In this document: positions 40,929 through 52,700 of the stretch, in pieces
Position numbering within the stretch: position 1 is the first letter of the stretch
Layout: every line of letters starts with the position of its first letter
Source of the DNA: a virus
DNA length: 64,000 nucleotides
IMG/VR virus record: IMGVR_UViG_3300030390_001024
Span: 1-64,000 of that record
Strand: one strand, 5' to 3'
Notes under the pieces: model-generated
Told to the model about the DNA's origin: nothing
Seen by the model: only the letters and a program-made list of their open reading frames with translations
The model's database searches: none
Position numbers and translations under genes: made by a program

Positions 40929-43900
40929 TTAATCAGAAATACGGAAAGTCTTAAGTTTCTCAAAGTTTTTCCATTTATTAAATGTTGATAAAATTGGCAT
41001 TGCATCAGCCATGTTTTTATAAAACTTTAACTGTCCTTTTCTTGGTTTATTCTGATATACAAGATCACTATCTCCTCTAAATTCTGCACTATCAAAACCA
41101 TAAAGTCCTCCATATAGTAGAGTACTTAGACCTACAGAAAATGCTTCTGCCAACTCACCAAGCGTTCTTGTAGAAGCTATTGGACTACCTATCATAGCAA
41201 AGAGTTCTTGTACACCAGCAGGAGATACTGGAACAAACATTACCATTTCTTTATATGTTCTTTCTGTTTGATATCTAGCAAAGTTCTTTACTTTCCTAAC
41301 CCACATTGCTTCATCACTTTCATCATCACCCCATGCAGCATCTAGTAATGACATCATCATCATACTAAGTATAATCATAGATAGTTCACCAACAGTTCTG
41401 TTTATATTACCAACTTTATTTTGTACTAAAGCCTCCATATCTGATGCAGCAATCTCTCCACCACTATCCGTTTGGTTGTTATCCCTAATAGATTGTTTGT
41501 ATTCTGATACTATCTCACCCATCTTTACCTTACCTGTTGCTACTGTTTTAGTTGCATGTATTAAAAACTGCATAGTTGATCTATATCTTCCTTCCATCCA
41601 ACCTAAATTCTGGTCATAGTACTGCTTTTGACCTCTGGCTCTCATAGCAGGCGGAAACCATTTATGAAATTGAAATACTAATTGACCTAACCAATGGTTC
41701 TGAGCAACAGTTCTATCTATTCTAGCATAGTTACCATGCGTCTGTTTATTTACTTCTCTTATTTCATTTCTTATATCAGCAAAAGCTTTACTACTTTGTG
41801 TAAGTGGTCCGTTTAGAGGAACTTTTATTCCTGTTACTTTATTAGGAACATACCTTGTCCATTTTTTTGGATATGTAATTTCTTTTTTAACAGTATCCCA
41901 TACTCCAGCATCATATATGGTTGTGCTTTCCCCACCATCTTCTGTAAAAAGCATAGTATCAAGCAATACAGCAGTTCCAATTTTAGTTTGTACAGCATAT
42001 TCAAATCCATCCTGTAATGTATAACCTATTGCTTTAAATCTTTCCCATATAGTTTTTCCTCCAGATGATTCTTTACCTGATTCTCTTATGTCTATATCGT
42101 CATCCATCATTCTCCAAAACTCATTGGTTCCTTCATACTTATTTGTAGGCTTATTTGGGTTGTATGATCTTCCTGTGAATTTTGTTCCTCCTAAAGTAAC
42201 TACATCAGTAACTTCAGGGATACCAAACATAGCTGTTCTTTTAATAATTCCAGCCATTCCTTCTGTGTTAAACTCTTTTTCTGCCCGTAAATATGCTCTT
42301 CTTGAAAAGAATCTACCTCCTATACCTTCTATTGTATTGTTAATTTGACCTAGCACAACGTTGTTTATATTACCAAAAGGGTTGAAGGCAACATAAGATA
42401 ATGATGACCATGAAATTAAAAAGCTAGCAAATTTATCTACAAAGCCTTTACTATCTTTAGCATTATCATATAACACCATCTTTTGCCACATTCTTGCTCT
42501 ACGTACTACATTTTTTTGAAGACCCTCGTTACCAGCCTCACCTTTAATATTCCATTTTTCTGGTGTAACTTTATCTAACATTCCTGTAATTAAATTTCCT
42601 CCTGGTGCAATGTATGATCTTTTTTCTAGTACTTTAATCAGTGCATTGATTGTATCTTCTACAGCACCCATAGTCTCAAAATGTTCAGCCATTCTGTTAA
42701 ACTGTAATAAACTATCTGTTAAATCAGTGCTTACCTCTCCTATTGTAGGTTGGCTTCTTTGTTTTTGTACTTCAGCTTCTAATATATTTCTTTTTTTATT
42801 ATACTCATTTAGCTTTATCTTTTTGTTTTTATAGTCTTCTTTAAGCTCTGTAATTTTATTTTCTAACTCAGTAAGTTTCTTTTCTACTCTAGGGCTACCA
42901 GTAAAAAATATTGGCAGGCTATCCATTCTTTCTCCTAATTCATTAACAACTACAGTTTTTTGTTGCGTAGTAGATGTAAATAAGTTTTTCAGACTCCTGC
43001 TTGATCTAGCCCATAGTCTAGTAAGTAATCCTCCATAAGAATTTTTTCTCAAATCAGCTGCAATATTACTTCTTACTAAAGGAACCTGTCCACTCATTTT
43101 CTGTCTTTGCTGTGGAGGTATTTTACCAAGCATATCTTGTACATATACTTTCTGAACCATATCGTAGTATTCTCTACGTGCTACAGCTAATGCATCATTT
43201 ACCTTAGGCTCCATTATATCTATATACTTTTGACTTCTCATATCCTCTGGCTTACCTGTTTTTGGATCTATAGGCCTAGCTATTAATCTAGGTTCAACGT
43301 ATTCATTTTTTACAGATGAAAAAATTTCATCTCTTTTTATTTGACCTGTAGGTACAAACACACCATTTACTTTTTTCTTAAAAGCTTTTACATAATCTGT
43401 AGTTCTATAGTATTTAGATTTGTATTTGATATAATCATTTTTTGATACACCACTACGTTGTTCCCAACTAAAAGTCCTAGGATTCCACTCTTCATAAACA
43501 TTACGCACATCTTTAAACTCTTGTGTATATCTATGATAATCACCATCTATTGGTTGATTCTTATCATTTAACATCTCACCTCTCATGAAATTTCTTACCT
43601 CAGTTTTCTTTTTAGATAACTCTTTATTCCATTTTATATTTTCTCTTCCCTCCTCTGTCTTTTTTGCTTCTTCTATATCTGTAACATCTGCATATAAAAA
43701 AGGTACACCTCCCTCATCTTGTGTAGAACGAAATAAATCTCTACGTCTTTTACGGAACTTTAAACCTAATGGCTGTACTAATGAATCTTCAGACAATACA
43801 CCATTCTCATCATAATTTAACATATAGTCATAAAGCCTATCTTTAGATACACCAGGTTGAAGTAATCTAAGTTTTTCAGCTGCAGCTATAAGTACCTGAT

Positions 43901-46727
43901 CACGTGCAGCAATATTACTTAATACCTTTTGTAACTGAGCTTTATAAACCTTATCTATTGTTGATAGTATAGCATCTTTACTTGTTGCCATATCTTTTGT
44001 AAATAAAGCTGATAAACTTATATCAGGAACTGTAGTCAAGAGATCTTGAAAATCAGCTAAAGTAAATGTCATACCTGAATGATCTTGAATAATTCTTTTG
44101 TCACTTGGATCACCACCCTCTCTCATATTTACCCTAACAATTTCTTCAGCAAAATCAAACAGTGCTCTATTTACTAACCCTTGTCTATCAATCTTTTTAT
44201 TAATTACTGACGCAGGCCCATTTAGTTCAATCAGTGTTGCATTGATATTATTTATTAAATATCTTTGTGTAGCATTTAATTGTTCTATTAGTCCTTCATT
44301 ATTTTTAAAGTTATATAGACCTTCAAAGGTTGACATAAACCTATCAAAACCTAATACTTTATTTATAAACTCCATCTCTTTAACATTATCTGGGTTAGTA
44401 ATGTAATCTTTGTATTCTTTCATTTGTCTTAAAGAATCCTGTAAGAGCTTTGTAAATGCCTGAGAAATATCTTTATTATTATCAGGATCAAGCAATGCTG
44501 TATCTATAAGAGCTAAAGTATTCTCTATTTGTTCTTTAGCTTCTGCCTTACTTCTCTCCATATAGACGTTGCTCTTTAGCTTATCTAACATTTCTTGTTT
44601 AGTAATAATAGCCAACCTATAGTCTTTAATTGCACCAAATACAGCTCCTAATGCTACATTTTCATATGGATCTATAATATCTTCCATCAATGCATCTTCT
44701 ACCTCTTCTTTTCTTGAATCATATACAATTCCATCAGCACCACCCTCCTCTAATTTTTTGTCTAGCATTTCTCCTTCAACATTATAAACTGTTTCAGGAA
44801 TTAAAAAGTCTACGTTCTCACCATTATCCATTTCATTATGTGGAACTATACTTGTATATTCTAGTTTAGGGAGTGTTGATATATCATCATTTATTTCAAT
44901 ATTTATAGTTGATCTAGCAAACCTATCCATATCCATTTTATATCCCATGTTGGTAGCCATTCTAGCTATAAGATTTATCTGAATTGCATCTTGCACTCTT
45001 ATTGGTAACTCAGTTATGTTATTATTTTTTAATCTGTTTCCTGATTCTAAAGGAACCAAAACATCATCATATCCAGATGCTTGATCAGAATTAATTATAT
45101 TAATTTTTATAATTTTTAAATTACCAAACTTATCAATCAATACTATCTCTGCCTTTTCTGCAATATCTTTTTTAGGGTCAGAAAAAATAACATTACTTAA
45201 TGTAACATCAGTATCATTTTTAATTGTTATGATATCAGCTTTAATATTATCAAATGTTTCTTTTGCTGTTTCTTTGTTCAATGACAAACTTTCAGATATT
45301 TCTTCAAAAGTTTTATATGATACAATTGCATCAACTATTGTGCTAATATCATTTTTAATTTTTGAAGAAAATTTATCAGCTTTACCTATTACCTCACCAG
45401 ATGATGGATATGCTTTTCTAGTATTTATATCATAAAAAGTATTATTATCTTTATTAAGAACCACCAAGTTGTTTATAAAGTTATTAGGTGTATTAGCAGA
45501 TAATGAATCTGATAAAGCAGCCGTTTCTTTTATATTATGAGTCATCTCATTAATGACTGTTTTTTGTTGATCTGTTCTAGAAGACTTTAAAGCTTGATTT
45601 ACTAAACTTTGTTTTTCCGGTGTAAGATTATATCTTACTCTACCGTTTATAGACTTACCTGTTTCAAAAGATATACCTGAAGTATTTAATAACTTAGCTA
45701 CGTCAGACAAAGTTAGATCAGATCTTATTGCTTGTACTGGTAATTTTCTACCAGTTATATATTGATTAAGGTTTTCAATTATATTTTTAAACCACTTAAG
45801 CAATTCTTCTATACTACTTAAGAAAGACTGCGTAGGACTTTCTTCATACTCTTTATTAAAATGTCTTGACAAAGCCTGAGTAATTACTTCCATTTCTCTT
45901 TCCTCTGCAGTTATATTTCTTTTCTTATTATATGCATCTTCTATTTGTTGGGTCATCTCAGGAAACATACGTCTAGATTCATCTAATAAAGTTTCGTACA
46001 GTGGTATGTTATCTACCTTTACTGCATCTATAAAAGGATGTAGCATCTCCTCAATTAGTATTTCATCAGTGACCCTACCCTTAATTAAAATAGCATTATT
46101 AGCAACATAAAAAGAATTAACCTCTGCAAAAGGCACTTTAGCTTTTCTCCACTGTGGTAATAAATCATACCTTTTTTTTGCTTCTGTAGGTGTAAGTAAT
46201 TTTACACTTACATCAGGAAACATCCTCATTAAATGTTTTACTACTTGTCTTGCTCTAGGAGTGTCCCAAGATCTTGATTGAGGAAGCATGTCTTTTGCCG
46301 TAAATAAATTACTATTAACTGACACTGCAAATGTTTTAGGAGTCTTATCTATATTTAATGAGTTTGCTGGTAAATTATTAGCCTCTAAATATCTTTTTGC
46401 TCTTCTAACATTTGAATCTATTAATGAATCACTTATCTGTAATGTATCTTGATCAGTGTTATTTATATAATAAGAACCTTGATGACTATGAATAATCTTT
46501 TCTCTACTTAGATTATTTAATAAGGCTTGTCCAAATTCTTTTTGCTTTAAATTGTTCAAAGCTCTTTTATCTTTAACATATGAAGCAGCTTCTACTACAG
46601 TAGGAATTGCATCACTGTCAGTTGAATCTTGCCAACTATTAATAACGTTAGTAGTTATAAGATCTGTTTTATAAACTTCTAATAATGCTATATACTCTGC
46701 TGTATTTTTATTGGGACATTTTGCCAT
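40929..46727 (-). CDS. Giant virion cargo protein with degenerate zincin motif (1932 aa)
   Basis: Residues 214-260 look like the zincin-like segment found in large crAss-type cargo proteins, but the motif reads EEMLH (226-230) where HExxH is expected, so the first zinc ligand is Glu. A Glu-rich helix (EREMEVITQAL) follows at the usual distance. The middle is long and helical, with a coiled-coil stretch near 1290-1330 (KLTELENKITELKEDYKNKK). Residues near 1790 hold a Met-rich hydrophobic segment (LSMIILSMMMMSLL). It is 2 bases downstream of the polymerase gene and is probably packed in the virion and injected with it. Confidence 0.7.
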   Translation of the reverse strand: MAKCPNKNTAEYIALLEVYKTDLITTNVINSWQDSTDSDAIPTVVEAASYVKDKRALNNLKQKEFGQALLNNLSREKIIHSHQGSYYINNTDQDTLQISDSLIDSNVRRAKRYLEANNLPANSLNIDKTPKTFAVSVNSNLFTAKDMLPQSRSWDTPRARQVVKHLMRMFPDVSVKLLTPTEAKKRYDLLPQWRKAKVPFAEVNSFYVANNAILIKGRVTDEILIEEMLHPFIDAVKVDNIPLYETLLDESRRMFPEMTQQIEDAYNKKRNITAEEREMEVITQALSRHFNKEYEESPTQSFLSSIEELLKWFKNIIENLNQYITGRKLPVQAIRSDLTLSDVAKLLNTSGISFETGKSINGRVRYNLTPEKQSLVNQALKSSRTDQQKTVINEMTHNIKETAALSDSLSANTPNNFINNLVVLNKDNNTFYDINTRKAYPSSGEVIGKADKFSSKIKNDISTIVDAIVSYKTFEEISESLSLNKETAKETFDNIKADIITIKNDTDVTLSNVIFSDPKKDIAEKAEIVLIDKFGNLKIIKINIINSDQASGYDDVLVPLESGNRLKNNNITELPIRVQDAIQINLIARMATNMGYKMDMDRFARSTINIEINDDISTLPKLEYTSIVPHNEMDNGENVDFLIPETVYNVEGEMLDKKLEEGGADGIVYDSRKEEVEDALMEDIIDPYENVALGAVFGAIKDYRLAIITKQEMLDKLKSNVYMERSKAEAKEQIENTLALIDTALLDPDNNKDISQAFTKLLQDSLRQMKEYKDYITNPDNVKEMEFINKVLGFDRFMSTFEGLYNFKNNEGLIEQLNATQRYLINNINATLIELNGPASVINKKIDRQGLVNRALFDFAEEIVRVNMREGGDPSDKRIIQDHSGMTFTLADFQDLLTTVPDISLSALFTKDMATSKDAILSTIDKVYKAQLQKVLSNIAARDQVLIAAAEKLRLLQPGVSKDRLYDYMLNYDENGVLSEDSLVQPLGLKFRKRRRDLFRSTQDEGGVPFLYADVTDIEEAKKTEEGRENIKWNKELSKKKTEVRNFMRGEMLNDKNQPIDGDYHRYTQEFKDVRNVYEEWNPRTFSWEQRSGVSKNDYIKYKSKYYRTTDYVKAFKKKVNGVFVPTGQIKRDEIFSSVKNEYVEPRLIARPIDPKTGKPEDMRSQKYIDIMEPKVNDALAVARREYYDMVQKVYVQDMLGKIPPQQRQKMSGQVPLVRSNIAADLRKNSYGGLLTRLWARSSRSLKNLFTSTTQQKTVVVNELGERMDSLPIFFTGSPRVEKKLTELENKITELKEDYKNKKIKLNEYNKKRNILEAEVQKQRSQPTIGEVSTDLTDSLLQFNRMAEHFETMGAVEDTINALIKVLEKRSYIAPGGNLITGMLDKVTPEKWNIKGEAGNEGLQKNVVRRARMWQKMVLYDNAKDSKGFVDKFASFLISWSSLSYVAFNPFGNINNVVLGQINNTIEGIGGRFFSRRAYLRAEKEFNTEGMAGIIKRTAMFGIPEVTDVVTLGGTKFTGRSYNPNKPTNKYEGTNEFWRMMDDDIDIRESGKESSGGKTIWERFKAIGYTLQDGFEYAVQTKIGTAVLLDTMLFTEDGGESTTIYDAGVWDTVKKEITYPKKWTRYVPNKVTGIKVPLNGPLTQSSKAFADIRNEIREVNKQTHGNYARIDRTVAQNHWLGQLVFQFHKWFPPAMRARGQKQYYDQNLGWMEGRYRSTMQFLIHATKTVATGKVKMGEIVSEYKQSIRDNNQTDSGGEIAASDMEALVQNKVGNINRTVGELSMIILSMMMMSLLDAAWGDDESDEAMWVRKVKNFARYQTERTYKEMVMFVPVSPAGVQELFAMIGSPIASTRTLGELAEAFSVGLSTLLYGGLYGFDSAEFRGDSDLVYQNKPRKGQLKFYKNMADAMPILSTFNKWKNFEKLKTFRISD

Positions 46728-46729
46728 AA

Positions 46730-49700
46730 CTATAAATTACATTTTTTAATTTGATCAATTAAATCTTGAGGACTACTCCACATAGAATTAGGGTTGGTAT
46801 CATACAAATCTAATAAATCTTCTAAACTATTAATATTATTTTCTCTTTTAAAGTTCTTAACTTCTGTTTTAAATGAACCATCTTCTATATTGTTATCCCA
46901 AAACTCTGTTATTTCAGGATGGCTAATAGAAGGATCAAACATATCTAATTGACCTATTAACTCTTGTCTTTGCTCACTAATGTTAAACTCTTCTGTTTCT
47001 AATATACCTAATTCTTCAGAAGTAATATTTTCTGTTGCCTCTGCAATTGATGCTTGAGCAGCATCTAATTCTTTAGTGTCTTTTATATTTATACTGTTAA
47101 AAGATATCTCTTCATTTGTTATATCCATATTAACAGATTGATTACGGAATATTTCTGGTACCTTAGTAGTTTGTTCTATTGGTTTATCACTTTCAACAAC
47201 CTCTGAATTTTTTTCAGACACTTCAGGCTTAGCTAACATTTGATTAAAAGTAGGTCTGTTTCCAAACATAAATCCTGCACCAAACTGCAGAGGAGAACCC
47301 TTCAACTCAGCTGGTGTCTTTTCTGCATCATTTCTTTCAAACACTGTTGTTATCCTGCCTGTCTGTTCATCAGTAATATCTATCCTTCTTATTGCTATCT
47401 CTTTATCAGATGCTTCTGAAAACTTTGCTGGCAGCAACTTAGCATTAGATGCAGATAGTAAATAATTTTGTACAAAACCTCTATTAGCTCCTGAATCTAT
47501 ATATGCTTGAGATGCCAAATATTTTTCTGTAGAATTAATTGCTGATAAATAATCTCCTAAAACATAAGGACTCATTGATTCTAATAAACTTCCTGTTGCT
47601 AACTGTAAACCATCTTTAACCATTATATAATCTATAATAGTTTTTGCATATCCTCTTGTATCAGGATCGTTATATAATTTATTAAATGAAGTTTGTAAAT
47701 CATATTTTTGTAATCTATTTAATCTTCTCCATGTATTTGCTAGAGCTAAATATAAACCTGATGCATTACCTTTATCATTTGGTTTATATGTTGTAACAAA
47801 ATTAAACAAAAAGAAATTACCAGGATCACTTATTCTAAGCTGTTGCACTGCATTCCATACACTGCCTTGTTCATTGTCCTGTCCAGGATATAATACACCA
47901 TTGCTTAATGGATTATTTTCATCTATATTTTGATATGCACCAAAGGTTATAAAAGCCAAAATATCTTTTTTAACTTTTGATCTAGCATACTCACTATTCT
48001 TATATGTTTCTGGGTCTAAATTTCTAACTAAAGCTGTTGTAATTAACTTTACTCTTGGTGTCTGTGATAAAAACATTTTTGGTAATATGTTTTTATTTAG
48101 GTCTTCTAGTTGCTCACCTAAACCAGATACATAAGAATTACTTAACATATTTCTAACCTTTATATAATAAGGGTTGTTTACAAATTCATCCATGGTTTCT
48201 ACTCTCAAAGATATAGAATCAATGTTTTTTCCTAACCCATTATTAAGACTCACCCAACTATTTAACTTAACAGTAAAGTCAGATATATTCATTATAGTAC
48301 TAAAAGTTTGTACAACCCCCTGTAACTCAGCTCCTTCTAAGTTTACACCTACTCCTCTTTTTAAAATTTCATAATTAGGAACTTGACCTTTTACTATTTT
48401 CCCTTTATCATCTCTTTCTATAAGGTTGTTTATAGATTTTTTGATACCTTGAATAGATTGGCTATCATCATTTTCAATTTTTGTATATATATCTTGTATA
48501 ACTTTTTGATTTAAAAGTAATATAGAAGTCTCTAATGGTACACCAATCTGAATCATGTTTGACAACATACGTGTAGCATGAGCATTTAAACCTAACTTGC
48601 TTACCAAAAACTCTTTAGCATTGTCTGTCATAGCAACTATTAAAGAAGACATTAAATCTTGTTTTCTTTTTCCTTCTTTATTTAAAGTCCCACCAAAAGT
48701 AGTATAACTTTCATTATCAAGTTCAAACTTTAAAGTACCTAAGCTTATTTTATATTCTTTAAATAAAGATAAATATAAATTTGGTGAAACTACTGAACCA
48801 ATTGAAGCACCTTTGTTGTTTGTAAAAGCAATAGTTTGTCCTGTAAGTGTATCTATATCTTTTCCTAGTTGATTAATTCTTTCTGAAAAACCAGCAAAAC
48901 CTTGTACACTAGCCCAAACATCATTTAATAAATCTAAGTTAGATGGTCTATAAGCTATAGGCTCTGTACCTGATGTTAAATAATCATTACTTACTAAATA
49001 ACGTTTTTGATCTACTAATTCATTGCTTACAGGAGCTTCATAAGGAGCTTGTTTATTCTTTTTTATATACTTATTAAAATCATTTTGAGTAATAGGCATT
49101 CCTAATACTTTTAAAGCACCAATAGCATTCTTACTAAAACCTGCATTTTCAGCAGGTGTTTGATCTATATCAACCAATGAATCAGATATAATTACTCCTT
49201 GTAATTTATATAACTTTATAGCCTCAGAATATTGATTTCCTGTTTCATTAACTTTTTTATTTACATAATTAATATAGCTAGAATAATTTTTTTCATATGC
49301 TTTAAACTCACCGTTTTCTACATAAAACTCTTTCATGTGAATGTATGCTTGATCTATATCAAAATCTGCACCGGATACTTCTATTAGTTCATTAGAAAAC
49401 ATTGCTGATCCACCCATAAAGTTTGGTAAAAAATCAACAACCTTTACATTAAAAGCAGAATGATAGTCCTCACTAGGTATACGTACAGCATACATCTCAC
49501 TAACTACATCAGGTATATTATTTTTATATCTTCTAGATTTACTCTTATAAGCTAATAAGTCATTTACTTCTTTTGATTGAGGAGGCATAATTGCTTCAGA
49601 ATATCTTTGACCTTGATATTTACCATCTTTATATTCTTTTAGATTATATCTTAAACGGTCTAATATAATAACTCCTCCTGCCGGTAAAGGATCACCAGTA

Positions 49701-52700
49701 TTTAAATCATCCAAGTTTCTATTATCTAATACAAAGTTCCCATTAAGAAATTCATTTTCTCTTATTACTTCTTGTCTATCAGGAGTAACCTTACCATTAA
49801 CTTCTTCTATACTAAATACTCTTCTATATATATTCTTTCCTAAAGATGAAACTAATGCAACACTAGTTCCGTTTACTTTTTCTTGAAATACCCCTTGACT
49901 AAAATATGTTAAGAATAACTGTTCATACTTAACTATTGTATATGGGTTGTCTAAGTTATATTTAAGTTGGTTGTTTTCATCAGAACTAAAAAATTCAATT
50001 AAATTGCTGTTTGATTGACTAGCCTGTAAAGAATTAACTGCATACTTAGAAAACAACGCTAAATTAGGACTTACTATATTATTTAATTTTGATGCATCTA
50101 TTTCTGATTTTATATCTTCTACATTAAATGTTAATCTAACCTTAGCATTGTATTTTAATCTTGATCTATGTTTTAGATTCTTGTTATAACTTGTAATTAT
50201 TTTTTGACTAACAGGATTATTAGGATCTTGTTCAGATGTATTTATAGTTTTCATCTGACTTTGTAACGTAATTTGCTTTTTGTTTGATGGGTTAATTTGT
50301 TGTAACCCAAAGTACTTAGCATAGATAGTTGTAGCATCCTGTGTAAAGCCATCTGGTTGACCATTTAAATCACTAATAGGATTTAAGTTCTTTCTCATCA
50401 TTTTCAATGCTGACTCAGGTGCTGCTATACTTATACTTTCATTTTCTTTGTCTAATGCTTCTAGATTAACTCTTAAATTGTGTAATTTTTCTTGACCTGT
50501 TTTAGCAACCCACATTCCATCAGAGTCCTGCATTGATGTTAACTCTTTGGTCAAAGTTGTATAAGACATTTTTATATATGTTTCACCATCAAAGTAAGCA
50601 TACTTTTTAGAGTTTAACATATTGCCTTGAGATACAAGCCCGTCAATTTCATCCCACTGTAAAACTTCACCTGCTTCAATCTTGTTTAATGCAGAAGCTA
50701 ATGCTGGTGTCATATTACCAATACCAAATTCAATGTGTCTTGTTGTTTTTACTGTACCATATGCTTGTGCATCTGCAATCTTAATATTTTTAGGACTCAA
50801 CGCAGACTCTAGTGTTGGTTCATAAAAAGATACTAGATTTATTTTGTTTGTCTCATGCATTACACCAGAAGAAGGATCAGTTAAATATGTTTCAGCAGGT
50901 AAAAAAGAGTTGTTGTTACCTTTTGCTCTCTTGCTTTTATTAGTAAAGCCTTCTAAAACCTTAGCCTGATCACTTAAATAAAGTTCATTCAATGATTTAA
51001 CATTTAAATAATTGCTTAAGAATACTTGTTTAAGATTATAAAGAGAATCTGAACTAATTAAATTATACATAGCTGCAGTTGACTCAGCAGTTTCTTTAAC
51101 AGCTCCAACGGCACCTGCAGTTAATCCACGTATAATTTTTTTATTTATTCTATTTCTGATATTTAGTTTATCAATTAAACTATTAAAATCCTTAAACTTT
51201 GCATCTAAATTAATTTCAAGTGACCTCTTAAATGACTTTTTATTTAGCTTAGCTGCTCTCAAAGCTTGTTCAAATGCAGCTGGTTCTTCTGAAAGTGCCT
51301 CTTGTATTAGTGCACTTCTAATATCTATCCTTAAAAGAGTTTCATTATTAGCAAATGTTTTTGCTCTATACTCTCCAGTATTATATCCTTCTATTACATC
51401 AGTAGTTCTATCTGGACCATTCTCTCTTACTATTCTATTGTACTCATTCTCAACAAAATTATAAAAGGCCTCTAATACTTCATCAGTAATAACGTCTCTT
51501 CCTTGTACTTTTTCCACTGCTTTTATAATAGGTAGTGTTGTTTGATCACCAGTATTTGAAGACTCCATAACTCTAATTAAATTTGCAGATATAACAACTT
51601 CATTATCTACACCACTTACAGGATCCTTAACTACTATAGATTTTAAAGGTTTTCTGTTAAGAGTATTATAATAACCCAAGTAGTTATTAATATTATGAAG
51701 TAAAAACTCAGCAGGAGTATATTTCCCATAGTCTGTACTCTTTAATGTTAAACTAGATTTTACATCTAAGTCAGCAGATAAACTTCTTAAAACTTTTGTT
51801 CCAGATATTCTAGATGTCTTTACTTGATTATTATTTGCTAAAACATTAAATGCAGGTGAGTTCAATAAAAAGTTATTAGTTAAATAATCATCCTGTAATA
51901 ATCTTGCTCTCTCACTTGTAGAGTTTAATGCTCTTGTCTTTCTTAGATTAAATGTTGGTTGTTGATGTGAATTAACTAAATCATTATTTGAATTCTTAAA
52001 TACTGTAGCCCCAATTGTTTCATCAAATGATGCATTAGCTAAAGCTAATTTTTTTAATTTGCTTTCTGTACCTTGAGGTGAAAATATATCTACTTCCTTA
52101 TCAACTAATTCATAAAATACATTTATATCATTGACCGTCATTGGTTGTACATCAGGATAAAAAGATAGATATTGTCTTTGTGCTTTACTAATATTTGTTC
52201 TAGCCATAAGTCTACTAAAAGATATATAACCTGGACTAATAGAAATACCTAAATTGTCAAATAAAAGTTTAGATAGTTCACCAGAACGTTCACTTAATAC
52301 ATCAGCTTCTATTAATGTATCTTTAGGTGTTAAGTCTGCTTTTATTGTAACAAGTGCATTTAATGCATTCTTTCTTATATTTGAATCATCTTGCCATAAC
52401 TGTAGCTTAGATGAATATCCTTCTGACCATGAATTTAATTGATTGTTAGAATCATCTCTTTGAGATGCTGAATGAATAATTGTATTACCCATCATATCTC
52501 TTTGAGTAAAAAACCACTCTACTCTAAAGTTTGTAAATGAATTAAGTATCTTAATTAAAAAATTTGGATTAGTAATACCTAGAGGAAACTGCTCAAAAGT
52601 AAAGTCTTCTACATAACTCTCTGGCATATTGATCCCTGAGTTTTCAAATATTTGATTTACAACAGCCTCAGTCTGTGGATTAGTTTGGGAAAAAGCATAC

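Noticed and set aside
49341-49370. Host-type (beta/beta-prime) RNA polymerase gene
   Set aside because: The motif is DFDID, not NADFDGD, and it lies in a single giant chain with a zincin domain, as expected for crAss-like virion polymerases.
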